A stretch of 64,000 nt of DNA from Orrella daihaiensis (GCF_022811525.1 NZ_CP063982.1:1550001-1614000); one strand, 5' to 3'; shown: positions 42,842-52,391, counted from the stretch's first letter. Notes: generated from the letters alone by a model not told the origin. A program made the numbers and translations.

Positions 42842-44241
42842 CTGAACTAGTCTGGTTTAGAACTGATCTGCGCATAGCGGATCAACCTGCGCTTGCCGCC
42901 GCTTGCGCCGCGGGTCCGGCGATTGGTCTCTTTATTGTCTCGCCTACACAATGGGGTACACACCCGGAGGCACCTGCAAAGTTAGAGCTTTGGCGCAGGT
43001 TGCTCAAAGACTTACAGCCCCGCCTGAGTGAGCGTGGCGTCACCCTGAAGCTACTGAGAGTTCAAACGTGGCAAGAGGTACCTCAGCGTTTACTGGCGTT
43101 TTGTCAAGAGCATGGCATCGGCCGTGTGCATTGCAATCGTGAGCAAGGTGTCTACGAGCGTCGCCGTGACCGCGCCACCTACAAACTGCTAGCTGATCAT
43201 GACATTGAGCTAGTTGGTCATGATGGGCAGACGCTACTTACACCTGGGTCACTTAAAACCGGCAGCGGGGCTACGTATCGAGTCTTTAGCCCATTTGCCC
43301 GTGCTTGTCGTGCTCAGATTGCCAAGGCGCCGCTGCGCATTGCTGCGATACCACCACGCAGCCAGTGTCTTGATAGTTTATCGCCCGATGACATCGATGC
43401 CATCTGGCCAGAGGATTTGCCTAGCCTGGCTGATTACTGGCCCGCTGATCAGGACGAGATTCAGCGGCGATTGACAGAGTTTATTAACGATCGCGCAATT
43501 CATTACGACACGGCACGTGACTTTCCAGCTGAGCTTGGTACTAGCCAGCTATCGCCCTATTTGGCTGCAGGTGCCATCTCCGTCAAGCAATGCTTTCACC
43601 AAGCCTTGCAGCTCAATCATGGAGAACTAGAGTCTGGCAACCCTGGCATCCGCAGTTGGATGAACGAGCTCATCTGGCGAGAGTTTTACTGGCATCTATT
43701 ACACGGGTTTCCCAAGCTGTCGATGCATCGACCATTGCGTGAGGAAACTGACGCTGTTGTGTGGCGCGACGCACCGCAAGATGTAGATGCCTGGCGCAAC
43801 GGCCGCACTGGCGTACCCATAATCGATGCAGCCATGCATCAGTTGCTTGCAACGGGCTGGATGCACAATCGATTACGTATGATCGTGGCAATGTTTTTAA
43901 CTAAAAACCTGTTGATCGACTGGCGCATAGGCGAACGTTTTTTTATGGAGCACTTGATTGATGGTGAACTTGCGGCCAATAATGGTGGTTGGCAATGGAG
44001 CGCATCCACCGGTGCTGATGCAGCACCCTACTTCCGAGTATTTAATCCAGTGAGCCAATCCCAAAAGTTTGACCCTGATGGTGCGTTCATTCGCCATTGG
44101 CTGCCACAGCTGGCCTCATTGGACAAAAAATCCATACATAACCCTACTGAGGAACAACGCAAGGCGCTGGGCTATCCACCCATGTTGGTTGACTTAAAGT
44201 CAAGCCGTCAGCGAGCGATCGACGCATTCACAGGTATTTAA
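42838..44241 (+). CDS. phrB: Deoxyribodipyrimidine photolyase
   Basis: 467 residues, standard for class I CPD photolyases. It starts LVWFRTDLRIADQPAL and has the FAD-binding C-terminal region with WMHNRLRMIVAMFLTKNLLI, seen as HNRLRMIVAMFLTKNLL, and NNGGWQWSASTGADAAPYFR, seen as GGWQWSASTGADA, then RVFNPVSQSQKFDPDG. It repairs cyclobutane pyrimidine dimers with light energy. It is translationally coupled to the exported peroxiredoxin and followed by a glutathione peroxidase gene after 70 bases. Confidence 0.95.
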   Translation: MTELVWFRTDLRIADQPALAAACAAGPAIGLFIVSPTQWGTHPEAPAKLELWRRLLKDLQPRLSERGVTLKLLRVQTWQEVPQRLLAFCQEHGIGRVHCNREQGVYERRRDRATYKLLADHDIELVGHDGQTLLTPGSLKTGSGATYRVFSPFARACRAQIAKAPLRIAAIPPRSQCLDSLSPDDIDAIWPEDLPSLADYWPADQDEIQRRLTEFINDRAIHYDTARDFPAELGTSQLSPYLAAGAISVKQCFHQALQLNHGELESGNPGIRSWMNELIWREFYWHLLHGFPKLSMHRPLREETDAVVWRDAPQDVDAWRNGRTGVPIIDAAMHQLLATGWMHNRLRMIVAMFLTKNLLIDWRIGERFFMEHLIDGELAANNGGWQWSASTGADAAPYFRVFNPVSQSQKFDPDGAFIRHWLPQLASLDKKSIHNPTEEQRKALGYPPMLVDLKSSRQRAIDAFTGI

Positions 44242-44311
44242 CGATAGTCAATGCTCTGAATATTTATCTAAGCATCACAAACATACCAACCCGAACAAGG
44301 AATTAGCTAAG

Positions 44312-44791
44312 ATGGCAAGCATCGCTGATTTTTCTGCTCACGATATTCACGGTAAAGAACGGTCACTGTCTGACTATCTCGGTAAAGTCGTGTTAATAGT
44401 CAATGTGGCCTCACGCTGCGGATTTACTGGGCAATACGCTGGTTTACAGCAGCTTTACAACGACTTGGGTGAGCGTGGGCTGGTAGTGCTGGGTTTCCCG
44501 TGTAACCAGTTCGGAGCACAGGAGCCTGGTGATGAAGCAGCAATCGAATCATTCTGCCAGACCCAGTATGGAGTGAGCTTTCCAATGTTTGGCAAGATCG
44601 AGGTCAATGGTCAGCAAGCCCACCCCTTGTTCGAGTGGTTGAAATCAAGCATGCCAGGTGTGTTGGGTACCGAAGCCATCAAGTGGAATTTCACGAAATT
44701 TCTGGTTAATCGGCAAGGCCTTGTAGTCAAGCGTTACGCTCCAAATGCCACGCCCGATTCGATCCGCACAGATATTGAGGCACTGCTCTAA
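44312..44791 (+). CDS. Glutathione peroxidase family protein
   Basis: 159 residues, the BtuE-like bacterial length. The peroxidatic cysteine is in NVASRCGFTGQYAGL, followed by the glutamine of GFPCNQFGAQEPG and the tryptophan of IKWNFTKFLV. Such bacterial enzymes reduce peroxides with glutathione or thioredoxin. There is no signal peptide. It precedes a GST by 37 bases, forming a cytoplasmic thiol-peroxide pair next to the photolyase. Confidence 0.93.
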   Translation: MASIADFSAHDIHGKERSLSDYLGKVVLIVNVASRCGFTGQYAGLQQLYNDLGERGLVVLGFPCNQFGAQEPGDEAAIESFCQTQYGVSFPMFGKIEVNGQQAHPLFEWLKSSMPGVLGTEAIKWNFTKFLVNRQGLVVKRYAPNATPDSIRTDIEALL

Positions 44792-44828
44792 ACTCTCGAT
44801 TCACTTACACAACGAAAAAAGACAAACG

Positions 44829-45491
44829 ATGATAGATCTCTACTATTGGACTACCCCAAACGGCCACAAAATCACCCTCTTTCTAGAGGAAACTGGCTTA
44901 CCCTATTCCATCAAGCCAATCAATATTGGCAAGGGCGATCAGTTTGCAGCTGAGTTTCTGGCGATCTCGCCGAACAATCGTATTCCGGCCATCGTAGACC
45001 ACGAGCCTTCCGATGGCCAAGCGCCATTATCGATTTTTGAATCCGGTGCTATTTTGCTATATCTCGCCGAGAAAACCGGCAAGTTTCTTTCCCGCGATTT
45101 TCGAGTGCGCCAGCAAACGCTTGAGTGGCTGTTCTGGCAAATGGGTGGCCTAGGTCCCATGGCCGGTCAGAACCATCACTTCGGTAATTTTGCACCGGAA
45201 AAAATTCCATACGCCATCAAGCGCTACGTTGATGAGACTGCCCGCCTGTATGGTGTGCTGGATAAACGACTAGAAGGTAGGGAGTTCATCGCAGGCGAGT
45301 ATTCAATCGCTGACATGGCTTGCTTTCCATGGGTGGCTGCCTACACCCGCCAGCAAATCGACATCAATGAGTTTCCAAACGTAAAGCGTTGGTTTAACGA
45401 CATTCACGAACGTGATGCGACCCAACGAGCTTACGGTTTGTCGGAGAAGATGAATCCCAATGCGCCTAAACTGCCACCGCTTGTGGATTGA
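44829..45491 (+). CDS. Glutathione S-transferase, YfcG/Ure2p-like
   Basis: 220 residues from the ATG at 44829. The N-terminal thioredoxin-like domain begins IDLYYWTTPNGHKITLFLEE, with the TTPNGHK signature of the nu/Ure2p-like class, which binds glutathione disulphide and acts as a disulphide-bond reductase. The substrate loop includes NNRIPAIVDHEP and FESGAILLYLAEKTG, and the C-terminal domain has SIADMACFPWVAAY. It follows the glutathione peroxidase gene. Confidence 0.92.
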   Translation: MIDLYYWTTPNGHKITLFLEETGLPYSIKPINIGKGDQFAAEFLAISPNNRIPAIVDHEPSDGQAPLSIFESGAILLYLAEKTGKFLSRDFRVRQQTLEWLFWQMGGLGPMAGQNHHFGNFAPEKIPYAIKRYVDETARLYGVLDKRLEGREFIAGEYSIADMACFPWVAAYTRQQIDINEFPNVKRWFNDIHERDATQRAYGLSEKMNPNAPKLPPLVD

Positions 45492-45494
45492 TTT

Positions 45495-46184
45495 TTAGCG
45501 ATTTTTTGCGCGACGCTGATCAACCACTTTTTGTAGAGCGTCAGCAAGTTGGGTATGCCCCCGGTCACGCGCAGCTTGGACGGCATCAACGCCGTTGGTA
45601 TTGATGGCACTTGGATCCGCACCGGCAGCAAGTAGCGCCTGTACGGTGTCGATTGCCCCCGCCTGAGCGGCCATGGCAATGGGGCTCGTTCCGTCTGGCG
45701 CAGGCGCGTTTGGTAAGGCACCCTTGGACAAAAGAAATTCAACTACCGGCAGCTGCCCCTTGGCAGCCGCGTAGTGCAAAGGTGTCCAGCCCAAGTGATT
45801 GATCTGTGCTCCTTTGGAAACCAGTTGTTTCGCCATGTCCAGATTACCCACCAAGCTGACATACATAAGTGGCGTCTCTTGGTAGCCGTTCATGATGTTT
45901 AGATCGGTTTTACGGTTGTTCATAACCAACTCAAACACATCCCATGCATTGTCCCTGACTGCCTGCATGATGATGGGATTGCCACGACTATCTCTGGTAT
46001 TTGGATCCAACCCTTGTGCTAGCAAGGCTTGGACAGCGTTTGCTTGATCATTTCTTACATACACCCACAGATCATCGCGTGACTGTGCCAACACCGGCAA
46101 TGACACTGAGAAACACATGAGCACAAGAAATAAAACCTTTAGGAACAATTGGTTATTATTTGATTTCAAAGTAATTTCTTGCAT
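45495..46184 (-). CDS. Exported ankyrin-repeat protein
   Basis: 229 residues. A signal peptide (about 12-34, FLVLMCFSVSLPVLAQ) precedes about five ankyrin repeats between residues 40 and 215, for example GNPIIMQAVRDNAWDVFELV, seen as NPIIMQAVRDNAWD, and GWTPLHYAAAKGQLPVVEFLL, seen as TPLHYAAAKGQLPVVEF, then GVDAVQAARDRGHTQLADAL. It is probably a periplasmic binding or scaffold protein; bacterial relatives include AnkB-type proteins linked to catalase. The role is not known. It is convergent with the GST, 3 bases apart. Confidence 0.87.
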   Translation of the reverse strand: MQEITLKSNNNQLFLKVLFLVLMCFSVSLPVLAQSRDDLWVYVRNDQANAVQALLAQGLDPNTRDSRGNPIIMQAVRDNAWDVFELVMNNRKTDLNIMNGYQETPLMYVSLVGNLDMAKQLVSKGAQINHLGWTPLHYAAAKGQLPVVEFLLSKGALPNAPAPDGTSPIAMAAQAGAIDTVQALLAAGADPSAINTNGVDAVQAARDRGHTQLADALQKVVDQRRAKNR

Positions 46185-46232
46185 CTGACGTCTCGACCAT
46201 TAATTGTTGAGATAATTGAATTTATTTTTAAT

Positions 46233-47009
46233 TTAATGCTTTATCTTATTGAAAAGTCTAAAGAAATTATCAGTTGACTGCTCTGCAACCTCTTCGACCG
46301 ATAGACCTTTGAGTTCGGCAATTTTTTCTGCAACATGCACCACGAGGGATGGATCATTGCGCTTGCCCCTGAACGGTACCGGGGCTAAATAAGGAGAATC
46401 TGTCTCGATCAGCAATCGGTCCATCGGCACTTTAGCCGCAGTTTCCTGCAAGTCACGAGCATTCTTGAAGGTCACAATCCCGGAAAACGACACATAAAAC
46501 CCGAGCTCCATGCTTTGTTGAGCCATTTCCCAACTCTCGGTGAAGCAGTGCATCACACCGCCAACTTCTTCGGCACCCTCTTCACGCAAGATTTTTATGG
46601 TGTCATCGCTGGCTTGGCGAGTGTGGATGATCAACGGCAATTTGGCAAGCTTGGCTGCCCGGATGTGGGTACGAAACCGCTCACGCTGCCATTGGAGATC
46701 TCCCGTCAACCGAAAATAATCCAGACCGGTTTCGCCAATAGCAACTACTTTGGCATGGCGACTGCGAGACACCAGATCTTCCACAGAAGGTTCGATCTCA
46801 TTCTCATAGTCCGGGTGCACCCCTACGGACGCCCAGAGCGTTGGCTCTCGTTCGACCATTTGCATCATCGGATCCCAGTCTGGCAAATTAACGCTGACAC
46901 ACAGTGCCATCTGTACGCTATTTTTAGCCATTCGCTTGGCAATCTCCGGATAGTCCGAAGCCAGATCAGGGAAGTTGACGTGACAGTGAGAATCAATAAA
47001 GACAGTCAT
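46233..47009 (-). CDS. TatD family hydrolase
   Basis: 258 residues, YcfH-like. The metal-binding TIM barrel has FIDSHCHVNF at the start, IGETGLDYFRL, PLIIHTRQASDD, HCFTESWEMAQ and LLIETDSPYLAPVPFRGKRN, seen as IETDSPYLAPVPFRG. TatD-type enzymes are DNases or phosphoesterases. Its ATG overlaps the stop of holB (ATGA), and it lies downstream of mltG-tmk-holB, a common order. Confidence 0.93.
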   Translation of the reverse strand: MTVFIDSHCHVNFPDLASDYPEIAKRMAKNSVQMALCVSVNLPDWDPMMQMVEREPTLWASVGVHPDYENEIEPSVEDLVSRSRHAKVVAIGETGLDYFRLTGDLQWQRERFRTHIRAAKLAKLPLIIHTRQASDDTIKILREEGAEEVGGVMHCFTESWEMAQQSMELGFYVSFSGIVTFKNARDLQETAAKVPMDRLLIETDSPYLAPVPFRGKRNDPSLVVHVAEKIAELKGLSVEEVAEQSTDNFFRLFNKIKH

Positions 47010-48052
47010 AAGACAGCATCACAAAAACGTTGTAAACAAACTTGGGCAAACAGCTTGGGGCTAAGCGGATGCTTGGCAAGCCGAGCTTGCTGATTGATCC
47101 ATCCTGAAAGCGCCTGAGCCTCGGATAAGCGACCCCGTTTAGCTGCTTGACTGAAATTCACTTGCAAATCAGGAAAATAACGCACCGGCAAGTCTGCGCA
47201 GGCTAAGCCGAGGTCGACTGCCAAACGTTGCATGACGATTAGCCACTGCCCAGCATTCTGCTTCGCAAGATTATCAGCCATGACCGCCAAATCTGGCTCA
47301 TGTCCTTTGGCCAGGGCCGCAATGAGGGCCTGCGCCCAATCAGGACAAGCTGATTGAAGTGACTGTGACATTTCAAGTGCTGCTAGCGGTGCGCCACCCG
47401 CTGCAGCAAGCCATAGCGGTGCACTCTTGACTCCTTGTCCGGTAAGCCATTGTTCGCAATCAATTTTTGATGGCTGACCTAATGCGAATTTTTGACAGCG
47501 CGACACGATCGTTGGCAGCAAACGATCGGGCGCATTGCTCGTTAGCAGAAATAATGTCTCAGGCGGCGGCTCCTCGAGCGCTTTAAGTAAGGCGTTGGCA
47601 CTGACCACAGATAAAGTGTCAGCCGGATAAAGCACCACAATCCGCCAGCCAGCCCGATGAGTCGACCGATGGTACCAGGCCTCAAGCGCACGAATCTGAT
47701 CAATCTTGATCTCTTCCGAATGTTTTCTCTTGGCGGCACCGGCCTCGGGAGATGCCTCGCCGTCCTCATCAACCTGCGCAACAGCCCCCTCCTGCACCGC
47801 AACGGCTTCTGGGCGCACCAGCTTTAGGTCCGGATGGTTGCCGGCTGCCACCCAAATGCAAGACTGGCACTTGCCGCAAGCCAAACCATCGACGCGATCT
47901 TCACACAGCAAAGTGGCTGCAAGGGCAAGGGCGAACTCTCGCTTACCTGAGCCAGCGATACCGTGAATTAAAAGCGCATGCGGTAGGTGACCTGTATCGC
48001 CAAGCAATCGCTTGGCGTGATCAACCTGCCACGGCAGCAGCATGGTGCCCAT
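47006..48052 (-). CDS. holB: DNA polymerase III delta' subunit
   Basis: 348 residues. It is a clamp-loader AAA+ subunit: P-loop region HGIAGSGKREFALALA, zinc-binding cysteines in ACGKCQSC, and the LLKALEEPPPETLFLLTSN and SRCQKF motifs. A charged, probably disordered insert (VDEDGEASPEAGAAKRKHSE, seen as DEDGEASPEAG) lies near residues 95-115 and may be lineage-specific. It lies in tmk-holB-tatD order, one base after tmk. Confidence 0.93.
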   Translation of the reverse strand: MGTMLLPWQVDHAKRLLGDTGHLPHALLIHGIAGSGKREFALALAATLLCEDRVDGLACGKCQSCIWVAAGNHPDLKLVRPEAVAVQEGAVAQVDEDGEASPEAGAAKRKHSEEIKIDQIRALEAWYHRSTHRAGWRIVVLYPADTLSVVSANALLKALEEPPPETLFLLTSNAPDRLLPTIVSRCQKFALGQPSKIDCEQWLTGQGVKSAPLWLAAAGGAPLAALEMSQSLQSACPDWAQALIAALAKGHEPDLAVMADNLAKQNAGQWLIVMQRLAVDLGLACADLPVRYFPDLQVNFSQAAKRGRLSEAQALSGWINQQARLAKHPLSPKLFAQVCLQRFCDAVL

Positions 48053-48053
48053 A

Positions 48054-48695
48054 CTAGGAGCTGCCCTTGCCCCAAAGCGCGATCAGTTGTTTCAGATCTG
48101 CTTGAAGCTCAAGACGAACGGTCTCAATCGATTGCGTCGCATCGATGACTTTAAATCGGCCAGGCTCATTTCTGGCGTGATCAAGATAGACCGTGCGGGT
48201 ACGAATAAAAAACTGATCTTGCTCTTGCTCAAACCGATCTAAGGTACGGGTGCGGCTTAGTCGTTCACGAGCCACCTCAAGTGGCACATCAAATAACCAG
48301 GTTCGATCAGGCTTAAACCCAGGATGCACCCAATTAGCCAGTTGCGCAACGCGTTCTAAACCTAGTTCTCGCCCACCCCCTTGGTATGCAAAGGTAGCAT
48401 CGGTAAATCGATCACACACCACCCACTGTCCGCGAGCCAGTGCTGGCTCGATGAGGCTGCGCAGGTGCTCATTGCGAGCAGCAAACATCAGTAGCGTCTC
48501 TGTCTGCAAATGCATAGGTTCGTGCAACAGCAGCTCGCGCAGCTTCTCTCCGATAGGTGTGCCGCCAGGCTCGCGCGTTTGACAAACATCGATACCAGCT
48601 TGTCTTAACTGCTCGCACACCCACTCGATGTGAGTGCTTTTACCAGCACCATCGACGCCTTCAAAAGTTAAGAAACGGCCCGAAAAAACCGACAT
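48054..48695 (-). CDS. tmk: Thymidylate kinase
   Basis: 213 residues. It phosphorylates dTMP to dTDP. The P-loop is [16 protein letters not shown], followed by [42 protein letters not shown], seen as [13 protein letters not shown], and the [11 protein letters not shown] strand. It sits between mltG and holB in the usual order. Confidence 0.95.
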   Translation of the reverse strand: MSVFSGRFLTFEGVDGAGKSTHIEWVCEQLRQAGIDVCQTREPGGTPIGEKLRELLLHEPMHLQTETLLMFAARNEHLRSLIEPALARGQWVVCDRFTDATFAYQGGGRELGLERVAQLANWVHPGFKPDRTWLFDVPLEVARERLSRTRTLDRFEQEQDQFFIRTRTVYLDHARNEPGRFKVIDATQSIETVRLELQADLKQLIALWGKGSS

Positions 48696-48698
48696 GCA

Positions 48699-49712
48699 TC
48701 ACCTACCCAAAATGTATTTCGCGACGTTGCGATTATGCTCTCTTAAGGTTTTGGCGAATGCGCTGGTGCCATCACCTCGTGCAACGAAGTAGTAATAGTC
48801 ATGCTCCTCTGGATTCAAAACGGCTTCCAGGGAGGCTTTGCTAGGAGCAGCAATCGGTGTGGGCGGCAGCCCTGCTCGGATGTATGTGTTCCAAGGGGTA
48901 TCACGCTGCAGGTCTGCTTTACGAATGCGTCCCTGATAACGATCGCCCATGCCGTAAATCACGGTGGGGTCAGTCTGCAACAGCATTCCCTTGCGCAATC
49001 GGTTAATAAATACCCCAGCAACCCGACGACGTTCATTGGCCTGGCCAGTCTCTTTTTCCACGATCGATGCAAGAATCAAGGCTTCGTAGGGGTTTTTCAG
49101 TGGCAGATTCGGCACACGGTCCTCCCAGGCGCGTTCAACGACTTGCTCTTGAGTCTTTAGGGCTCGACGCAGTATTTCCTCATCGCTGGCACCAACGGCA
49201 AACACGTAAGTATCGGGGAACACCAATCCCTCCAGCCGCTCTTGCTCAACGCCAAAGCGACTAGCCAGTGCGCGGTGATCCTGCAGCAAATTCGGCTCAA
49301 TGGTTTTTTCAACATCCGGGTGGGCGGCCAGCGCCTGCATGATCTGCTCGATTGTCCATCCCTCAATAAATGTCACCTGCCGCTGGGTGACCTCGCCTTG
49401 GGCCATGCGTCTGACAACATCTGCCAAACTGTCCCCCTGTGACACTTGGTAGCCGCCGGCTTTAATGTCTCTGTCCTGTCCGGTGAGCCTTGCAACCCAG
49501 CCAAACGCCTCAGGTGGCATCACCACACCCGCATCCACAAGCAGTTGTCCAATTTGGCCGGGACGAACACCAGCGGGCACACGAACATCCACGACAGGCT
49601 CAACAAGCTCAAGCGGCTTATTGACCCAATGATACGCAAAGCCCACCACAGCAAAAACCGCGATGAACCCGAGCAATATCAACCAGAGCAAAGTTTTGAA
49701 TAACAGACGCAT
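48699..49712 (-). CDS. mltG: Endolytic murein transglycosylase
   Basis: 337 residues from the ATG at 49712 (a TTG at 49718 is possible). A single N-terminal membrane helix (about 5-27) is followed by a periplasmic YceG domain. The catalytic Glu is in ILASIVEKETGQANERR, seen as VEKETGQANE, with GVFINRLRKGMLLQTDPTV, seen as FINRLRKGMLLQTDP, and the final NPEEHDYYYFVARGDG. It cuts nascent peptidoglycan strands. It heads mltG-tmk-holB-tatD. Confidence 0.94.
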   Translation of the reverse strand: MRLLFKTLLWLILLGFIAVFAVVGFAYHWVNKPLELVEPVVDVRVPAGVRPGQIGQLLVDAGVVMPPEAFGWVARLTGQDRDIKAGGYQVSQGDSLADVVRRMAQGEVTQRQVTFIEGWTIEQIMQALAAHPDVEKTIEPNLLQDHRALASRFGVEQERLEGLVFPDTYVFAVGASDEEILRRALKTQEQVVERAWEDRVPNLPLKNPYEALILASIVEKETGQANERRRVAGVFINRLRKGMLLQTDPTVIYGMGDRYQGRIRKADLQRDTPWNTYIRAGLPPTPIAAPSKASLEAVLNPEEHDYYYFVARGDGTSAFAKTLREHNRNVAKYILGR

Positions 49713-49894
49713 TGGCAACGAGTTTAAAGGAAATTGACCAGCTAGACTTTGATTTCCGTGTCTAGTGATTACACGATTTTGCTCTTACCGATAGCTCGCC
49801 TTGTCGTCTTCATGGGCTTGCGGTGCCCTGCTAGCCGGATTGGTATTATCTGCATATCTTCCTCAGATTGTTTGACGGCCCACTGGTGATCCAC

Positions 49895-50896
49895 ATGTCG
49901 AGCTTTACGACCCCTGTTTTTATAACGCCGTGTCAGCACCTATCCATTTTTTCAGCAGTGGGTGCCGATACCCGCGCCTTCCTGCAGTCCCAGCTTACGC
50001 AGGATGTGTCCTTGATCTCGCCCAGCCAGGCTGCAATGGCGGGGTTTTGTACGGCGCAGGGACGTCTTTGGGCCACTATGCTGTTGACCCCAACAGATCA
50101 GGAACAGCAAATCCACGGAGTGATCGCAGCGGATTTGATGGAAAGCTTACTAAAGCGGCTGCGGATGTTCGTGCTTCGCAGCAAAGTGACACTCGGTCCG
50201 GTGCCGGACTTGCAGGTCTTGGGGATTGAGGTTGCTGCTGCTGACTTCGATGTTTTGTCTTCAACACTCGAGGTGACTTTACCCGGAGCAATATGGCAGG
50301 CTCAGATGACTTCATGCGGCACCTGGATTCAGGTGCCATCGGCCAACGAGAACTGTCGCCTGCGCCTGTTAGCCCTGACAACTGCCCGGCAAGCTGAGCA
50401 AATTGTTGACCAACTCGGCGAAAACGGAAAAGTTTTGACTGATGTCAACGCCTGGAAGGCGCAGGATGTCCAGGCCGGCATGGCATGGGTCGAAGCATCT
50501 ACGCAGGATTTATTTATTGCACAAACTTTGAATCTGGACCTAATTGGCGGCGTCAGCTTTACCAAGGGGTGCTATCCGGGGCAAGAGGTCATTGCGCGGG
50601 CGCACTATCGTGGAACCGTCAAGCGACGAATGCACGTAGCGACGATTGTTTCCCCCACTGAAGTCGAGATGAAAGCCGGCATGGATGTATTTGATGCCAG
50701 CGATCCCGACAATCCAGTGGGGCGTTTAATTAATGTCGCAAACACCGTGACCAAGACCGACGAAGGGCCTGTCACCATCTGGGTCTTGTTCGAAGCCCCT
50801 TTCAAAAGCATCGAAACAGCATCGTTGCGAGTGGGCTCCTCAGAGGGGCCTTTGTTGACCATGCAACCTATGCCCTATGACATTGCACCAACATAA
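49895..50896 (+). CDS. ygfZ: Folate-binding YgfZ family protein
   Basis: 333 residues from the ATG at 49895, preceded by GGTGA; the frame opens at a TTG 27 bases earlier. YgfZ helps maintain iron-sulphur enzymes with tetrahydrofolate. The family signature FTKGCYPGQEVIARAHYRG, seen as KGCYPGQEVIAR, includes the conserved cysteine, and DTRAFLQSQLTQDV is at the N-terminus. It is divergent from mltG, a frequent arrangement. Confidence 0.93.
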   Translation: MSSFTTPVFITPCQHLSIFSAVGADTRAFLQSQLTQDVSLISPSQAAMAGFCTAQGRLWATMLLTPTDQEQQIHGVIAADLMESLLKRLRMFVLRSKVTLGPVPDLQVLGIEVAAADFDVLSSTLEVTLPGAIWQAQMTSCGTWIQVPSANENCRLRLLALTTARQAEQIVDQLGENGKVLTDVNAWKAQDVQAGMAWVEASTQDLFIAQTLNLDLIGGVSFTKGCYPGQEVIARAHYRGTVKRRMHVATIVSPTEVEMKAGMDVFDASDPDNPVGRLINVANTVTKTDEGPVTIWVLFEAPFKSIETASLRVGSSEGPLLTMQPMPYDIAPT

Positions 50897-50935
50897 TACT
50901 GTTGGCCGACCCTGAGTGCGGGGACTCGTTCTACC

Positions 50936-52060
50936 TTAAGTTCCTAAGTGTCTCAGTGGATGATCGGGATCATCGATAGACATCTCGAAATAAGGATTGC
51001 ACCAATCACCAGCCGTTTGCTCAAGGGTAGCGGGCTCCCACTTGGGGCTGCGATCCTTGTCAACCAATACGGCTCGAATACCCTCTTGAAATGTGCCGCT
51101 TGCGCAGCATTCAATGGCGACCCCCCACTCCATTCGGAACACGTCTGCTAGTGAGAGTTGACGTGCACAACGCCACAAGATCCAAGACAAGCGAGCTGCT
51201 GCCGGACATCCGGCACTGAACGTCTTACCGGCGCGTGCGAGCCATGGATCACTGTGCTGCGCCAGTGCTGCGATCTTACGTGCAATATCCTCAAGCTCGT
51301 AGCCTTGGCAAGTTTGCTGAATCAGGTCAAAGTGTTCACGTAAGGGGCCAACCGGTAAGTCTTTGATCGCAAGACGACTTAAGATATCAGTCAATACCTG
51401 ATAGTCCGAATATTGAGTCTGCCAGTGCTTTGTCTTGACTTGTTCAATTAGCTCGTTAAAACGCCCGCTTGCGACAGCATGATCTGCCATACCAGCAAGA
51501 ATCCCGTCTGAGGCACCAAGCTGAGCGCCGGTGAGCCCTAAAAACACGCCGGTGCGCGCAGGCGCTTTAGCAAGCAGCCAGGAACCACCCACATCAGGGA
51601 ACAAACCAATACTGATTTCTGGCATCGCCAGGCGTGAGCGCTCGGTGACAACCCTGTGGCTAGCGCCAGCCATCAAACCCATGCCCCCACCCATCACAAT
51701 GCCATCGCCCCACACCAAAATAGGCTTAGGATAGGTGTGAATCAGGAAATCAAGCGAATACTCTTCGGCGAAGAAATCACAGGCGTACTTATTTGCCCGT
51801 GCGGGTTGCCCTTGGTGTGCCTGCATCTCGTGATAAAGCCCGTGCAAGTCCCCGCCCGCACAGAAGGCTTTTTCGCCAGCACCTCGCAAGATCACGAGCG
51901 AAACACTGTCATCGCAAACCCAGGTTTCAAGTTTCTCATTCAACAAGCGTGTCATCGCAAGCGACAAACCATTGAGTGTGTTGGGGCGATTTAATGTTGC
52001 CATCGCCGCATATTTGCCACCGGCACACTCGATTAATTCAAACAATACGCTGTCGTCCAC
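50936..52060 (-). CDS. Enoyl-CoA hydratase / 3-hydroxyisobutyryl-CoA hydrolase family protein
   Basis: 374 residues from a GTG at 52060, with AAGGA eight bases before it. It has the crotonase fold with oxyanion-hole segments GEKAFCAGGDLHGLY and DGIVMGGGMGLMAGASHRV, seen as GIVMGGGMGLMAGAS, then PEISIGLFPDVGGSWLL. The length and C-terminal extension fit 3-hydroxyisobutyryl-CoA hydrolases (valine catabolism) better than short hydratases, but the substrate is inferred. It overlaps the end of rnfH by 23 bases. Confidence 0.85.
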   Translation of the reverse strand: MDDSVLFELIECAGGKYAAMATLNRPNTLNGLSLAMTRLLNEKLETWVCDDSVSLVILRGAGEKAFCAGGDLHGLYHEMQAHQGQPARANKYACDFFAEEYSLDFLIHTYPKPILVWGDGIVMGGGMGLMAGASHRVVTERSRLAMPEISIGLFPDVGGSWLLAKAPARTGVFLGLTGAQLGASDGILAGMADHAVASGRFNELIEQVKTKHWQTQYSDYQVLTDILSRLAIKDLPVGPLREHFDLIQQTCQGYELEDIARKIAALAQHSDPWLARAGKTFSAGCPAAARLSWILWRCARQLSLADVFRMEWGVAIECCASGTFQEGIRAVLVDKDRSPKWEPATLEQTAGDWCNPYFEMSIDDPDHPLRHLGT

Positions 52061-52391
52061 GTGTTTTTCCTTTTATGGTTTGGCGTTGCCGATGCAATGC
52101 CCGGCGACGCCTGGATTCTTTGGGATCAAAGACAAGTGCTCGATAGATCTCAATACGATCGCCGGGATTAACCATGTCCTCAGGTTTGACCCGCCGACCG
52201 AATATACCAACCCCGCCGCTTCGCCAATCCACGTCAGGGTGCTGGGCCTCAAAGCCACTTGAATCAATAGCCTGCGCTATGCTCATGCCGGGCAACGGCT
52301 GGATTGCTCGCTGCCAAACCCGATTGCGTCCAAGCGCGTAGACCACCCAAATCTGCCTCTGCGTGTTCGCCGGTTCAGGCACGGTTGCCAT
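52038..52391 (-). CDS. rnfH: RnfH family protein
   Basis: 117 residues from the ATG at 52391 (another ATG at 52424). It has a ubiquitin-like RnfH/RatB fold: QIWVVYALGRNRVWQRAIQP, seen as VVYALGRNRVWQRA, then GIFGRRVKPEDMVNPGDRIE, seen as IFGRRVKPEDMVNPGD, and ALVFDPKESRRRRAL. Its function is unresolved. It overlaps the ratA stop, so the pair is coupled, and the next gene overlaps its 3' end. Confidence 0.9.
   Translation of the reverse strand: MATVPEPANTQRQIWVVYALGRNRVWQRAIQPLPGMSIAQAIDSSGFEAQHPDVDWRSGGVGIFGRRVKPEDMVNPGDRIEIYRALVFDPKESRRRRALHRQRQTIKGKTRGRQRIV

Noticed and set aside
46515..47093. Plus-strand open frame of 192 codons opposite tatD
   Set aside because: It is the antisense of a conserved TatD gene, and its translation looks like random composition.
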